A DNA stretch of 64,000 nt, taken from the NCBI RefSeq assembly GCF_028331445.1, contig NZ_JAQMHX010000001.1:310001-374000 (forward strand). The letters run 5' to 3'. Below are positions 9,397 through 17,305 of this stretch, piece after piece (position 1 is the stretch's first letter; every line of letters starts with the position of its first letter). Made by a program: the position numbers and the translations under genes. The stretch comes from Candidatus Phyllobacterium onerii (lineage in GTDB: Bacteria; Pseudomonadota; Alphaproteobacteria; Rhizobiales; Rhizobiaceae). Below the pieces are notes generated by a model. The model worked only from the letters and a program-made list of their open reading frames with translations, did no database searches and had not been told where the DNA came from.

Positions 9397-9735
9397 CTAG
9401 CCCTTCTGCTGTTGGACGATGCCATAAATATTGGTTGAGCGTGCGCCGGAGCGGCAATAGGCGAGGACAGGTCCTTCCGCTTCCTCCAGCGCTTTGGCCA
9501 TGGCATCGACGTCGTCCTGGGTCAGTTGACCGGAGATAACCGGAACATAATAAATCGGAATGCCTGCTTTTTCGGCAACCTGAGAAATTTCAGCGAAATC
9601 TGGCTGGTCCGGCGATTCGCCGTCCGGACGGTTGCAAATCAGCGCCTGATAGCCTGCGGCAACAATATCGCGCACATCATCGGGTGAAATCTGGCCGGTC
9701 ACGGCAAAATCTTCGTCAATCTGACGGATGTCCAT
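9397..9735 (-). CDS. TIGR01244-type sulfurtransferase/phosphatase-fold protein
   Basis: A 112-aa protein of the DUF442/TIGR01244 group, a dual-specificity-phosphatase-like fold found alone or fused to beta-lactamase-like hydrolases in sulfide metabolism. The Cys loop is YCRSGARST near the C-terminus, in the position of a CxxGxxR active site. The N-terminus reads MDIRQIDEDFAVTGQISPDD, typical of the family, so the start is placed at 9735 rather than the upstream in-frame ATG at 9771. Substrate unknown. It is convergent with gcdH, with 2 bases between them. Confidence 0.8.
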   Translation of the reverse strand: MDIRQIDEDFAVTGQISPDDVRDIVAAGYQALICNRPDGESPDQPDFAEISQVAEKAGIPIYYVPVISGQLTQDDVDAMAKALEEAEGPVLAYCRSGARSTNIYGIVQQQKG

Positions 9736-9985
9736 TTTATGTCCTTGGAAGCGTTGGTGTCGAAGTACCATACATCAAACGGAGGCCAATGCCATATCAA
9801 AGCATCTTTACTCTCTGTCCATGCCTATTAAATCAGCATATACAGCTATGTGACTAAAGTATGAGCTAAAGGGGGTTGCGAAAGCGTCCGAACCAAACAT
9901 CTTGCAAAAAATGCGTTGATTGTGAAAACCCATAATATGCTGATAATTTTGAATAATTCAGATGTCTTTAACCGACGAACACGAC

Positions 9986-10001
9986 TTGGCACGCTCGTTG
10001 C
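9986..10001 (+). promoter_or_regulatory. Sigma-54 (RpoN) promoter of urtA
   Basis: TTGGCACGCTCGTTGC matches the -24/-12 consensus YTGGCACG-N4-TTGC. The GG doublet is at 9988-9989 and GC at 10000-10001 with exactly 10 bases between. Transcription would begin near 10013, about 34 bases before the urtA ATG. RpoN promoters need an enhancer-binding activator. For a urea importer this is most likely NtrC under nitrogen limitation, although no clear NtrC site was identified upstream. Confidence 0.8.
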
Positions 10002-10046
10002 TTGGAACTCCTTCGGTACCAACAACCAAAAGAGGGGTTCACCTGA

Positions 10047-11345
10047 ATGTTCAATTTACCAGCCAGATTTATCGGGACTTTGGCGGCCGCCGCCATGGGT
10101 GCGTCCCTGGCCATGTCACCTGCGAGCGCCGCGGACGACACGATCAAGGTCGGCATTCTGCATTCGCTGTCCGGGACGATGGCTATTTCCGAAACGACCC
10201 TAAAGGACACGATGCTGTTCTTGATTGACGAACAGAACAAGAAGGGCGGCGTACTTGGCAAGAAGCTTGAGGCTGTGGTGGTTGATCCTGCATCGGACTG
10301 GCCGCTTTTCGCCGAAAAGGCACGCCAGCTGATCGAGCAGGATAAAGTCGCCGCCGTATTCGGCTGCTGGACATCCTCCTCGCGTAAATCGGTTCTGCCA
10401 GTTTTCGAAGAGCTGAACTCGATGTTGTTCTATCCTGTCCAGTACGAGGGTGAAGAAAGCTCGCGCAATGTGTTCTACACAGGCGCCGCTCCAAACCAGC
10501 AGGCTATTCCCGCTGTCGACTACCTGGCCAAGGAAGAAGGCGTCGAGCGTTGGGTTCTCGCCGGCACCGACTACGTCTACCCGCAGACGACCAACAAGAT
10601 CCTGAAAGCCTATCTCAACGCCAAAGGCGTCAAGGATGAGGATATCATGATCAACTACACGCCATTCGGCCAGTCCGATTGGCAGACGATCGTCTCCGAT
10701 ATCAAGAAGTTCGGTTCCACGGGCAAGAAGACGGCCGTGGTTTCGACAATCAACGGCGATGCGAACGTGCCTTTCTACAAGGAACTCGCCAACCAGGGCA
10801 TCAAGGCTGAAGACATTCCGGTCGTTGCCTTCTCGGTCGGCGAAGAAGAATTGGCCGGTCTCGACACAAAGCCGCTCGTCGGTCACCTCGCAGCCTGGAA
10901 CTATTTCCAGTCGGTTGATGCGGACGCCAACGCCGAGTTCATCAAGGAGTGGCACGCCTATACGAAGAACGACAAGCGCGTGACCAACGACCCGATGGAG
11001 GCAACCTATATTGGCTTCAACATGTGGGTTAAGGCTGTTGAGGCCGCAGGTACCACGGATTCCAACGCGGTTATCGATTCAATTGTCGGCACCTCCGTTC
11101 CAAACCTTTCCGGTGGTTACGCGACGATGATGCCCAACCATCACATCACCAAGCCTGTGCTGATCGGTGAAGTGCAGGACGATGGCCAGTTCGACATCGT
11201 CTATCAGACTCCCGGCCTCGTCGTCGGAGACGAATGGTCCGATTATCTACCGGGCTCCAAAGACCTGATCTCTGACTGGCGCAAGCCCATGTCGTGCGGC
11301 AATTTCAACATTGTCAGCGGCAAGTGCGGCGGCGTTACCAATTAG
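10047..11345 (+). CDS. urtA: Urea ABC transporter, substrate-binding protein
   Basis: UrtA binds urea (or short amides) in the periplasm and delivers it to UrtBC. The protein has 432 aa. The signal peptide covers residues 1-28 with a likely ASA|AD cleavage site. The mature part starts DDTIKVGILHSLSGTMAISE, the hallmark of the family. UrtA-specific features include AVFGCWTSSSRKSVLPVFEE and LFYPVQYEGEESS. The gene is preceded by GAGGGG and the sigma-54 promoter. It is separated from urtB by a strong hairpin, consistent with higher expression of the binding protein than of the permeases. Confidence 0.96.
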   Translation: MFNLPARFIGTLAAAAMGASLAMSPASAADDTIKVGILHSLSGTMAISETTLKDTMLFLIDEQNKKGGVLGKKLEAVVVDPASDWPLFAEKARQLIEQDKVAAVFGCWTSSSRKSVLPVFEELNSMLFYPVQYEGEESSRNVFYTGAAPNQQAIPAVDYLAKEEGVERWVLAGTDYVYPQTTNKILKAYLNAKGVKDEDIMINYTPFGQSDWQTIVSDIKKFGSTGKKTAVVSTINGDANVPFYKELANQGIKAEDIPVVAFSVGEEELAGLDTKPLVGHLAAWNYFQSVDADANAEFIKEWHAYTKNDKRVTNDPMEATYIGFNMWVKAVEAAGTTDSNAVIDSIVGTSVPNLSGGYATMMPNHHITKPVLIGEVQDDGQFDIVYQTPGLVVGDEWSDYLPGSKDLISDWRKPMSCGNFNIVSGKCGGVTN

Positions 11346-11396
11346 GGTTTTGAACCTCCACTCCCAGGCTTCGGGTCCGGGGCACATCCGAAGCTG

Positions 11397-11429
11397 ACTC
11401 CATCCCCGCCTTACGTGTGGGGATGGAGT
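11397..11429 (+). terminator. Intercistronic hairpin between urtA and urtB
   Basis: A perfect 11-bp stem (11397-11407 with 11419-11429, ACTCCATCCCC/GGGGATGGAGT) with an 11-base loop, followed by only two or three T. A smaller 6-bp stem CTTCGG/CCGAAG lies just before it. In binding-protein-dependent ABC operons such hairpins usually attenuate read-through or protect the upstream mRNA 3' end. Here it probably keeps urtA in excess over the permease genes. Confidence 0.65.
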
Positions 11430-11460
11430 TTCCGCCGAAATTTCAACACAGGATTGATTG

Positions 11461-13086
11461 ATGCGATTGAACCGCCTGTTGTCCGTATTCATTCTGATGC
11501 TTGGCGTCTGTTGTCACATTGCCCAGTCCAATGCGCAGACTGTTGATGACGCGAAGCTCCGGCCGCTTGTTCAGGCGCTTGCGGGCGACAATTTCGAGGA
11601 CACGACCAAGGCCATCTCGGATTTGGTCAAGACCGGCGATCCCCGCGTCTCCAAAATCCTCGATGCGCTGAGCGCTGGTGATCTTTACGTGGCAAAAGCC
11701 GACAAGACCGTCTTTTTCGGCAAGCGTGACGGTTCGGACTACGCCGCAACCGATCCGCTGACCGGAACGAAACTCGATCCCGTATCGCGGTCGGCTGCAG
11801 AAAAGATCAAGGTCAATAATCGGTTGCGCCGTGATATCGCAGCTGCCATCGGTGGCCTGACACTGATGAGCGATAATATCACCGAGCGCCGTTCAGCCGC
11901 GGAGGCTATCCTGAAGACCCGCGATCCGGAGTCAATCCCGCTGCTGGATCAAGCCATTGCTGTTGAGAAGGATACCGGCGTCAAAGCGCTCATGCAGCAG
12001 GCCAAAGCCGCTGCCGTGCTCAGTTCCGATGCGGCAGACGATGTGAAAATTGCCGCCATCACGGAAGTGAGTGCCGGCAACAGCCGCGATGCTCTGAGTT
12101 TGCTTACTCCACTTGAGAACGTGCAGGGACCGGTTGGCGAAGCGGCGAAGGCGGCTATCGACAGCATCAATACCAAGCTCGCATTCTGGAACGCCATCCA
12201 GAATGTCGTTTACGGCCTGTCATTGGGTTCGGTGTTGTTGCTCGCGGCCATCGGCCTTGCCATTACCTTCGGTGTCATGGGCGTCATCAACATGGCACAT
12301 GGCGAGATGGTCATGATCGGCGCCTATACGACGTTCGTAGTGCAGCAGATTATCCGAACGTCGGCACCTGGCATGTTCGACTACTCGCTGCTCATCGCGC
12401 TTCCTGCCGCATTTCTCGTTTCCGGCGGAATAGGCGTGGTCATCGAGCGCGGAATTATCCGCTTTCTCTACGGACGTCCTCTTGAAACGTTGCTTGCAAC
12501 CTGGGGCATCTCGCTCGTGCTGCAACAGGCAATTCGCTCCTGGTTCGGCGCGTCGAACGTGCAGGTCGGCAACCCATCCTGGATGGCCGGGTCTTTCGAC
12601 CTTGGCTTGCTCACACTCACATGGTCGCGCCTGTGGATCATCGTTTTCTCTTTATCCGTCTTTGCCATCGTGCAACTGGTCCTGAAGAAGACCATGCTCG
12701 GTTTGCGCATGCGGGCAGTCACCCAAAATCGCCGCATGGCCTCGTCTATGGGCATCAGGACGCCGTGGGTCGATGCACTCACCTTTGGCCTCGGTTCCGG
12801 CATCGCCGGAATTGCAGGCGTGGCGCTTAGCCAGATCGACAATGTCAGTCCCAATCTCGGCCAGGGCTATATCATCGACAGCTTCATGGTTGTTGTCTTT
12901 GGCGGTGTCGGCAATCTCTGGGGCACATTGGTTGGTGCCATGTCGCTTGGCATCGCCAACAAGTTCCTTGAGCCTTTCGCCGGCGCTGTCCTCGGCAAGA
13001 TCGTCGTGCTTGTGCTTATCATCATGTTCATTCAGAAGCGTCCGCGTGGTCTCTTCGCACTCAAGGGAAGGGCGATAGAGGCATGA
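11461..13086 (+). CDS. urtB: Urea ABC transporter, permease UrtB
   Basis: An inner-membrane permease of the LivH type, 541 aa from ATG 11461. A signal-like hydrophobic N-terminus is followed by the UrtB-specific periplasmic extension of about 220 residues. The multi-pass domain then begins near VVYGLSLGSVLLLAAIGL, with GVINMAHGEMVMIGAYTTF. The signature region GLGSGIAGIAGVALSQI and the C-terminal VLVLIIMFIQKRPRGLF are present. An in-frame TTG one codon upstream (11458) is an alternative start. The stop overlaps the urtC ATG by 4 bases. Confidence 0.94.
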   Translation: MRLNRLLSVFILMLGVCCHIAQSNAQTVDDAKLRPLVQALAGDNFEDTTKAISDLVKTGDPRVSKILDALSAGDLYVAKADKTVFFGKRDGSDYAATDPLTGTKLDPVSRSAAEKIKVNNRLRRDIAAAIGGLTLMSDNITERRSAAEAILKTRDPESIPLLDQAIAVEKDTGVKALMQQAKAAAVLSSDAADDVKIAAITEVSAGNSRDALSLLTPLENVQGPVGEAAKAAIDSINTKLAFWNAIQNVVYGLSLGSVLLLAAIGLAITFGVMGVINMAHGEMVMIGAYTTFVVQQIIRTSAPGMFDYSLLIALPAAFLVSGGIGVVIERGIIRFLYGRPLETLLATWGISLVLQQAIRSWFGASNVQVGNPSWMAGSFDLGLLTLTWSRLWIIVFSLSVFAIVQLVLKKTMLGLRMRAVTQNRRMASSMGIRTPWVDALTFGLGSGIAGIAGVALSQIDNVSPNLGQGYIIDSFMVVVFGGVGNLWGTLVGAMSLGIANKFLEPFAGAVLGKIVVLVLIIMFIQKRPRGLFALKGRAIEA

Positions 13087-14261
13087 TCACCCAATGGTTT
13101 TTCACCCATGTCGACCGGCGCGGCGGGATTGTAATTGCGCTGCTTGTCGCAATCGCCTTCCTCGTACCACTTTCAAATCTCCTGCTGCCGGAAACTTCGC
13201 CTCTGCACATCCCGACCTATCTGGTTTCCCTGATCGGCAAGTACCTGACTTATGCGCTGCTAGCAGTCGCGCTTGATCTGGTTTGGGGGTTTTGCGGGAT
13301 CCTTTCGCTCGGTCACGGCGCATTTTTTGCGTTGGGTGGCTATGCGATGGGCATGTATCTGATGCGCCAGATCGGCCCGCGCGGTGTCTATGCCGATCCG
13401 GTGCTCCCAGATTTCATGATCTTTCTGAACTGGAAGGAATTGCCCTGGTTCTGGTACGGCTTCGATAATTTCTGGTTCGCAGCTCTGATGGTCGTGCTGG
13501 TGCCGGGTGCTCTTGCCTTTGGCTTCGGCTGGCTTGCCTTTCGCTCCCGCGTTACCGGCGTTTACCTGTCGATCATTACCCAGGCGCTGACCTATGCGCT
13601 GCTGCTCGCATTCTTCCGCAACGACATGGGTTTTGGCGGCAATAATGGCCTGACGGATTTCAAGGATATCCTCGGCTTCAACATCCAGGCTGGAACCACC
13701 CGGTCCATGCTGTTCGCGGCGACCGCACTGTTTCTGGCGCTGGCCGTCTTCGTGTCGAGTTTCATCATTCGCTCCAAGCTCGGCAAGGTCCTGGTCGGCG
13801 TCCGCGATGCGGAAAGCCGCATGCGCTTTCTTGGCTATCGCGTCGATCGCTACAAGCTGTTCGTCTGGACAATTTCGGCAATGATGGCGGGCATAGCCGG
13901 TGCGCTCTACGTGCCGCAGGTCGGCATTATCAATCCGTCGGAGTTCGAACCGGCCAATTCCATCGAGGCCGTCATCTGGGTCGCCGTGGGCGGCCGTGGC
14001 ACGATTATCGGACCCATCATCGGCGCTGTACTGGTCAATTTTGGCAAGACCTATTTCACGGCTGCATTTCCGGAAATCTGGCTGTTCGCGCTGGGCGCGC
14101 TGTTCATCATAGTCACCCTGTTTTTGCCGAAAGGTATCCTTGGTCTCTACGGCTCATGGAGAACAAAATTGGCTGACCGCGCCGCGCGAAAGAAGGACAG
14201 CGCGCCTCCACCAGTTGCCGCCGAGAATGTGCACCTTCCCGAACCTCAGGCAGCGGAATAG
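13083..14261 (+). CDS. urtC: Urea ABC transporter, permease UrtC
   Basis: The LivM-type permease partner of UrtB, 392 aa. Multiple transmembrane helices start at about residues 15-35. Family segments include ALDLVWGFCGILSLGHGAFF, YLSIITQALTYALLLAFF and IAGALYVPQVGIINPSEF. EAVIWVAVGGRGTIIGPIIG and the C-terminal LPKGILGLYG match branched-chain/urea permeases. The tail (about 360-392) is charged and cytoplasmic. It is coupled to urtB by an ATGA overlap and followed 3 bases later by urtD. Confidence 0.94.
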   Translation: MITQWFFTHVDRRGGIVIALLVAIAFLVPLSNLLLPETSPLHIPTYLVSLIGKYLTYALLAVALDLVWGFCGILSLGHGAFFALGGYAMGMYLMRQIGPRGVYADPVLPDFMIFLNWKELPWFWYGFDNFWFAALMVVLVPGALAFGFGWLAFRSRVTGVYLSIITQALTYALLLAFFRNDMGFGGNNGLTDFKDILGFNIQAGTTRSMLFAATALFLALAVFVSSFIIRSKLGKVLVGVRDAESRMRFLGYRVDRYKLFVWTISAMMAGIAGALYVPQVGIINPSEFEPANSIEAVIWVAVGGRGTIIGPIIGAVLVNFGKTYFTAAFPEIWLFALGALFIIVTLFLPKGILGLYGSWRTKLADRAARKKDSAPPPVAAENVHLPEPQAAE

Positions 14262-14264
14262 ATC

Positions 14265-15011
14265 ATGAAAGCCCAGGATACCCTCCTCTATCTCGATGGC
14301 GTTTCGGTCTCGTTCGATGGTTTCCGTGCCATCAATAATCTGTCGCTTGTGCTGCAGACGGGGGAAATGCGCGCCATTATCGGTCCGAATGGTGCCGGCA
14401 AGACGACGATGATGGATATCATCACCGGGAAGACAAAGCCGGATGCTGGCGACGTTTATTTCAATGGTGAGGTGGATCTGACCAGGCACGACGAAGCGGA
14501 AATCGCTTTGCTCGGCATCGGCCGCAAATTCCAGAAACCGACGGTTTTCGAAAGCCACACGGTTGAAGACAATCTGGTGCTGGCCCTCTCCGGTCCGCGT
14601 TCGGCGTTTTCGGCACTTTTCCATAAACAGAGCGCGAACGAAGCCGAACGGATCGAGGATATTCTTTATACGATCCGCCTGAACGGCAAACGAGACTGGC
14701 TCGCAGCGAACCTTTCGCACGGTCAGAAACAATGGCTCGAGATCGGGATGCTGCTGGCACAAGACCCGAAGCTGTTGCTGGTCGATGAGCCAGTTGCGGG
14801 GATGACCGATGCCGAGACCGCCGAAACGGCCAAGCTGCTGCGCGAAATCGCCAAGACGCGATCGGTGCTCGTGGTCGAACACGACATGCATTTCGTCCGC
14901 GAACTCGATGTGAAGGTGACGTGCCTGCACGAAGGTTCGGTGTTGGCAGAAGGCTCGCTCGATTTCGTCAGTAATGATCAGCGTGTGATCGAGGTCTATC
15001 TTGGCCGATAA
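14265..15011 (+). CDS. urtD: Urea ABC transporter, ATPase UrtD
   Basis: A cytoplasmic LivG-type ATPase of 248 aa that powers urea import. Walker A is GPNGAGKTT (about 44-52). GRKFQKPTVFESHTVEDNL is typical of UrtD. The signature is LSHGQKQWLEIGMLLAQDP, Walker B is LLLVDEPVAGMTD, and the switch His is in VVEHDMHFV. ATG 14265 lies 3 bases after urtC. The following 62-base gap holds a fragment of a dispersed repeat, not a gene. Confidence 0.95.
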   Translation: MKAQDTLLYLDGVSVSFDGFRAINNLSLVLQTGEMRAIIGPNGAGKTTMMDIITGKTKPDAGDVYFNGEVDLTRHDEAEIALLGIGRKFQKPTVFESHTVEDNLVLALSGPRSAFSALFHKQSANEAERIEDILYTIRLNGKRDWLAANLSHGQKQWLEIGMLLAQDPKLLLVDEPVAGMTDAETAETAKLLREIAKTRSVLVVEHDMHFVRELDVKVTCLHEGSVLAEGSLDFVSNDQRVIEVYLGR

Positions 15012-15032
15012 AGACCTATTCCAAAGAGTGGC

Positions 15033-15055
15033 TCCGTCCGGAATTTGCGTCAAAA
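15033..15055. repeat. Fragment of a dispersed rhizobial repeat between urtD and urtE
   Basis: TCCGTCCGGAATTTGCGTCA followed by AAA matches the core of the longer repeat at 48271-48292 with one substitution and one inserted base. Only this core is recognisable here. The urtE ribosome-binding site (AGCAAGGA) follows directly. Confidence 0.55.
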
Positions 15056-15073
15056 AGAGCAAGGAATTCTCCC

Positions 15074-15769
15074 ATGCTGACAATTGAAAATGCGTCGCTG
15101 CACTATGGTGCCGCGCAGGCGCTGCGCGGTGTGTCGCTGCAAGTGAAACCGAAATCGATCACTTGTGTGCTCGGGCGTAATGGTGTCGGCAAGACCAGCA
15201 TGCTCAGAGCCATCGTCGGTCAGCACCCGCTTTCCTCCGGTTCGATCAGTTTTGAAGGATCGGCTCTGGGAAAGAAGCCGCCCTATGATCGTGCCCGCGC
15301 CGGCATCGCGTTTGTTCCGCAGGGGCGCGAGATTTTCCCGCTGCTGACTGTCCGCGAAAACCTTGCAACCGGCTTCGCTGCCGCCACGCGCGGCAATCGC
15401 AATGTCCCCCCGGAAGTTTTCGAACTGTTTCCGGTGTTGAAGACTATGCTCGGGCGCCGCGGCGGCGATCTTTCCGGTGGTCAGCAGCAACAGCTCGCCA
15501 TCGGCCGCGCGCTGGTGACACGGCCGAAACTGTTGGTTCTCGATGAACCGACCGAGGGTATCCAGCCTTCGATCATCAAGGACATCGGCCGGGCGATCCA
15601 GTTCCTGCGTGATCAGGCGGGCCTCGCAATCCTTCTTGTGGAACAGTATCTCGACTTCTGCCGCGAACTCGCCGATCACGTCTACATTATGGATCGGGGC
15701 GAGATCGTCCATTCCGGTGACGCTGCTAGCCTCGACAAGCCGGAAGTGCGCAAGTTCCTGACCGTTTGA
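15074..15769 (+). CDS. urtE: Urea ABC transporter, ATPase UrtE
   Basis: A LivF-type ATPase of 231 aa, the second ATP-binding subunit of the urea importer. Walker A is GRNGVGKTS (about 35-43), the Q-loop region is FVPQGREIFPLLTVRENL, the signature is LSGGQQQQLAIGRALV, and Walker B is LLVLDEPTEGIQPS. The C-terminus (YLDFCRELADHVYIMDRGEIVHSG) is typical of UrtE. It ends the urt operon. No urease genes follow in this window, so imported urea must be used by enzymes encoded elsewhere. Confidence 0.95.
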   Translation: MLTIENASLHYGAAQALRGVSLQVKPKSITCVLGRNGVGKTSMLRAIVGQHPLSSGSISFEGSALGKKPPYDRARAGIAFVPQGREIFPLLTVRENLATGFAAATRGNRNVPPEVFELFPVLKTMLGRRGGDLSGGQQQQLAIGRALVTRPKLLVLDEPTEGIQPSIIKDIGRAIQFLRDQAGLAILLVEQYLDFCRELADHVYIMDRGEIVHSGDAASLDKPEVRKFLTV

Positions 15770-15832
15770 AAAACTTGGCTTGCTGATTGTGCAAGATCAT
15801 CGCTAGGGTCGCTTCAAGAGGAGCAACCCCGC

Positions 15833-16729
15833 ATGATCGACAAGCTGGAATTTTTTATAGCTTTGGCGCACCACAAGCATTTCGGCCGGGCGGCAGAAGA
15901 GTGCGGCGTCACCCAGCCGACGCTTTCCGCAGCTATCCGCCAGCTTGAGGATACGCTCGGTGTTGTACTCGTGCAGCGTGCGTCACGCTTCAAGGGACTG
16001 ACGTCGGAAGGTCAGCGCGTGCTTGAATGGGCCCGCCGCATTGTCGGCGATACCCGCACGATGCGCGAGGAAATCCGCGCCGCCCGCTTCGGCCTTGCCG
16101 GGCACGTGAAGATCGCAGCCATTCCCACGGCACTTGCCATGGTCTCGCGGCTGACAACGCCTTTCCGCGAAAAGCACCGGGATGTTACATTCTCCGTGAC
16201 CTCGCGAACATCGCTTGAAGTGTTGACGCTGCTCAGCAATTTCGAGATCGATATCGGTATCAGCTACCTGGATAATGAGCCTCTCGGACGCGTAACGTCC
16301 GTGCCACTTTACACCGAGCGCTACCAGCTGATTACTTCGTCGGGCAATACCTATTCCGATCGAAAGTCGGTCACATGGGCGGAGGTGGGGCAATTGCCGC
16401 TTTGCCTTCTCACCATGGACATGCAGAATCGCCGCCTCATCAACAAGCATTTGCAGGAGGCGGGGGTTGAGGTCCACCCGACGCTCGAGTCTAATTCCAT
16501 GATTGTGCTATTCTCGCACATAAGAACCGGAAAATGGGCGAGCATTATGCCGCTCAACCTTGCGGAGACGCTGGGATTTGCCGAGCCGATCCGTGCGATA
16601 CCCATCGTCGAGCCTGATGCGCGCCACCTCGTCGGACTGGTCGCTGCGGATCGCGAACCTCATACGCCGTTGGTTTCTGCGCTGTTGCACGAGGCACGCG
16701 CATTGGCTGTAAGTATGAATATGGTTTGA
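15833..16729 (+). CDS. LysR-type regulator upstream of the formate dehydrogenase operon
   Basis: A 298-aa LysR-type transcriptional regulator. The N-terminal winged helix-turn-helix covers about 1-60 (FFIALAHHKHFGRAAEECGV, TQPTLSAAIRQLEDTLG) and the periplasmic-binding-like effector domain about 90-295. GAGGAG precedes ATG 15833. It is co-directional with fdsG and lies about 100 bases upstream of it, the usual arrangement for FdsR-like activators of formate dehydrogenase. The 17-bp palindrome overlapping its stop codon is the probable binding site. Effector unknown; formate or a related signal is an inference from position. Confidence 0.88.
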   Translation: MIDKLEFFIALAHHKHFGRAAEECGVTQPTLSAAIRQLEDTLGVVLVQRASRFKGLTSEGQRVLEWARRIVGDTRTMREEIRAARFGLAGHVKIAAIPTALAMVSRLTTPFREKHRDVTFSVTSRTSLEVLTLLSNFEIDIGISYLDNEPLGRVTSVPLYTERYQLITSSGNTYSDRKSVTWAEVGQLPLCLLTMDMQNRRLINKHLQEAGVEVHPTLESNSMIVLFSHIRTGKWASIMPLNLAETLGFAEPIRAIPIVEPDARHLVGLVAADREPHTPLVSALLHEARALAVSMNMV

Positions 16730-16744
16730 TAGAAAATTTCTATC
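16728..16744. promoter_or_regulatory. Palindromic LysR-type operator upstream of fdsG
   Basis: GATAGAAAATTTCTATC is a perfect odd-length palindrome containing ATAG-N7-CTAT, a T-N11-A type site typical of LysR regulators. It overlaps the last bases of the LysR gene and lies about 90 bases before the fdsG start. Another imperfect dyad, GGTATTGATAATGCC, follows at about 16759-16773. Together they resemble the recognition/activation site pair used by LysR proteins. Confidence 0.6.
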
Positions 16745-16831
16745 GCTCAACGAGACTGCGGTATTGATAATGCCACGCATCTTTGATCTATTTCGGGGTG
16801 TGGGGAGAAACAAGGGAGGGCGTTGCACGAT

Positions 16832-17305
16832 ATGCAAAGCGCAAGTACCGATATCGCCAGCAGAGCGATAGGCATTATCGATCAATTGAAGGGCAAAGAA
16901 GGCCCGCTTCTTCCAATTCTGCACGAGTTGCAAGACGAATTCGGCTATGTTCCACCAGAAACGCTTCCGTTGATTGCACAGGCCCTCAACATTTCCCGCG
17001 CCGAAGTCCATGGCGTTTTTACCTTTTATCATGATTACCGGGATCACCCTGCTGGCCGGCATGTTCTGAAGCTTTGCCGCGCTGAAGCGTGCCAGTCCAT
17101 GGGCGGCGATGCGCTCGCCGACCGGGCGCGCCAGCTTCTCGGCATCGATTGGCATGGCACGACCGCCGATGGTGCAGTGACGCTTGAGCCGGTCTATTGC
17201 CTCGGCCTTTGTGCCTGCGCCCCTGCCGCGATGCTCGACGATGAGGTGATTGGACGTCTCGACGCCGAGCAGCTCGAGGAAATCGCGGCGGAGGTGCGGC
17301 TATGA
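16832..17305 (+). CDS. fdsG: NAD-dependent formate dehydrogenase, gamma subunit
   Basis: A NuoE-like subunit carrying one [2Fe-2S] cluster that passes electrons between FdsA and FdsB in the cytoplasmic complex. It has 157 aa from ATG 16832. The cluster cysteines are in LCRAEACQSMGG and CLGLCACAPA, and the thioredoxin-like fold begins after LHELQDEFGYVPPETL. AGGGAGGG at 16813-16820 favours ATG 16832 (11-base spacing) over TTG 16823 (2 bases). The stop overlaps the fdsB ATG by 4 bases. Confidence 0.93.
   Translation: MQSASTDIASRAIGIIDQLKGKEGPLLPILHELQDEFGYVPPETLPLIAQALNISRAEVHGVFTFYHDYRDHPAGRHVLKLCRAEACQSMGGDALADRARQLLGIDWHGTTADGAVTLEPVYCLGLCACAPAAMLDDEVIGRLDAEQLEEIAAEVRL

Noticed and set aside
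9890-9985. NtrC enhancer sites upstream of urtA
   Set aside because: GCAAAAAATGC-like dyads are present but do not fit the NtrC consensus well enough to report.
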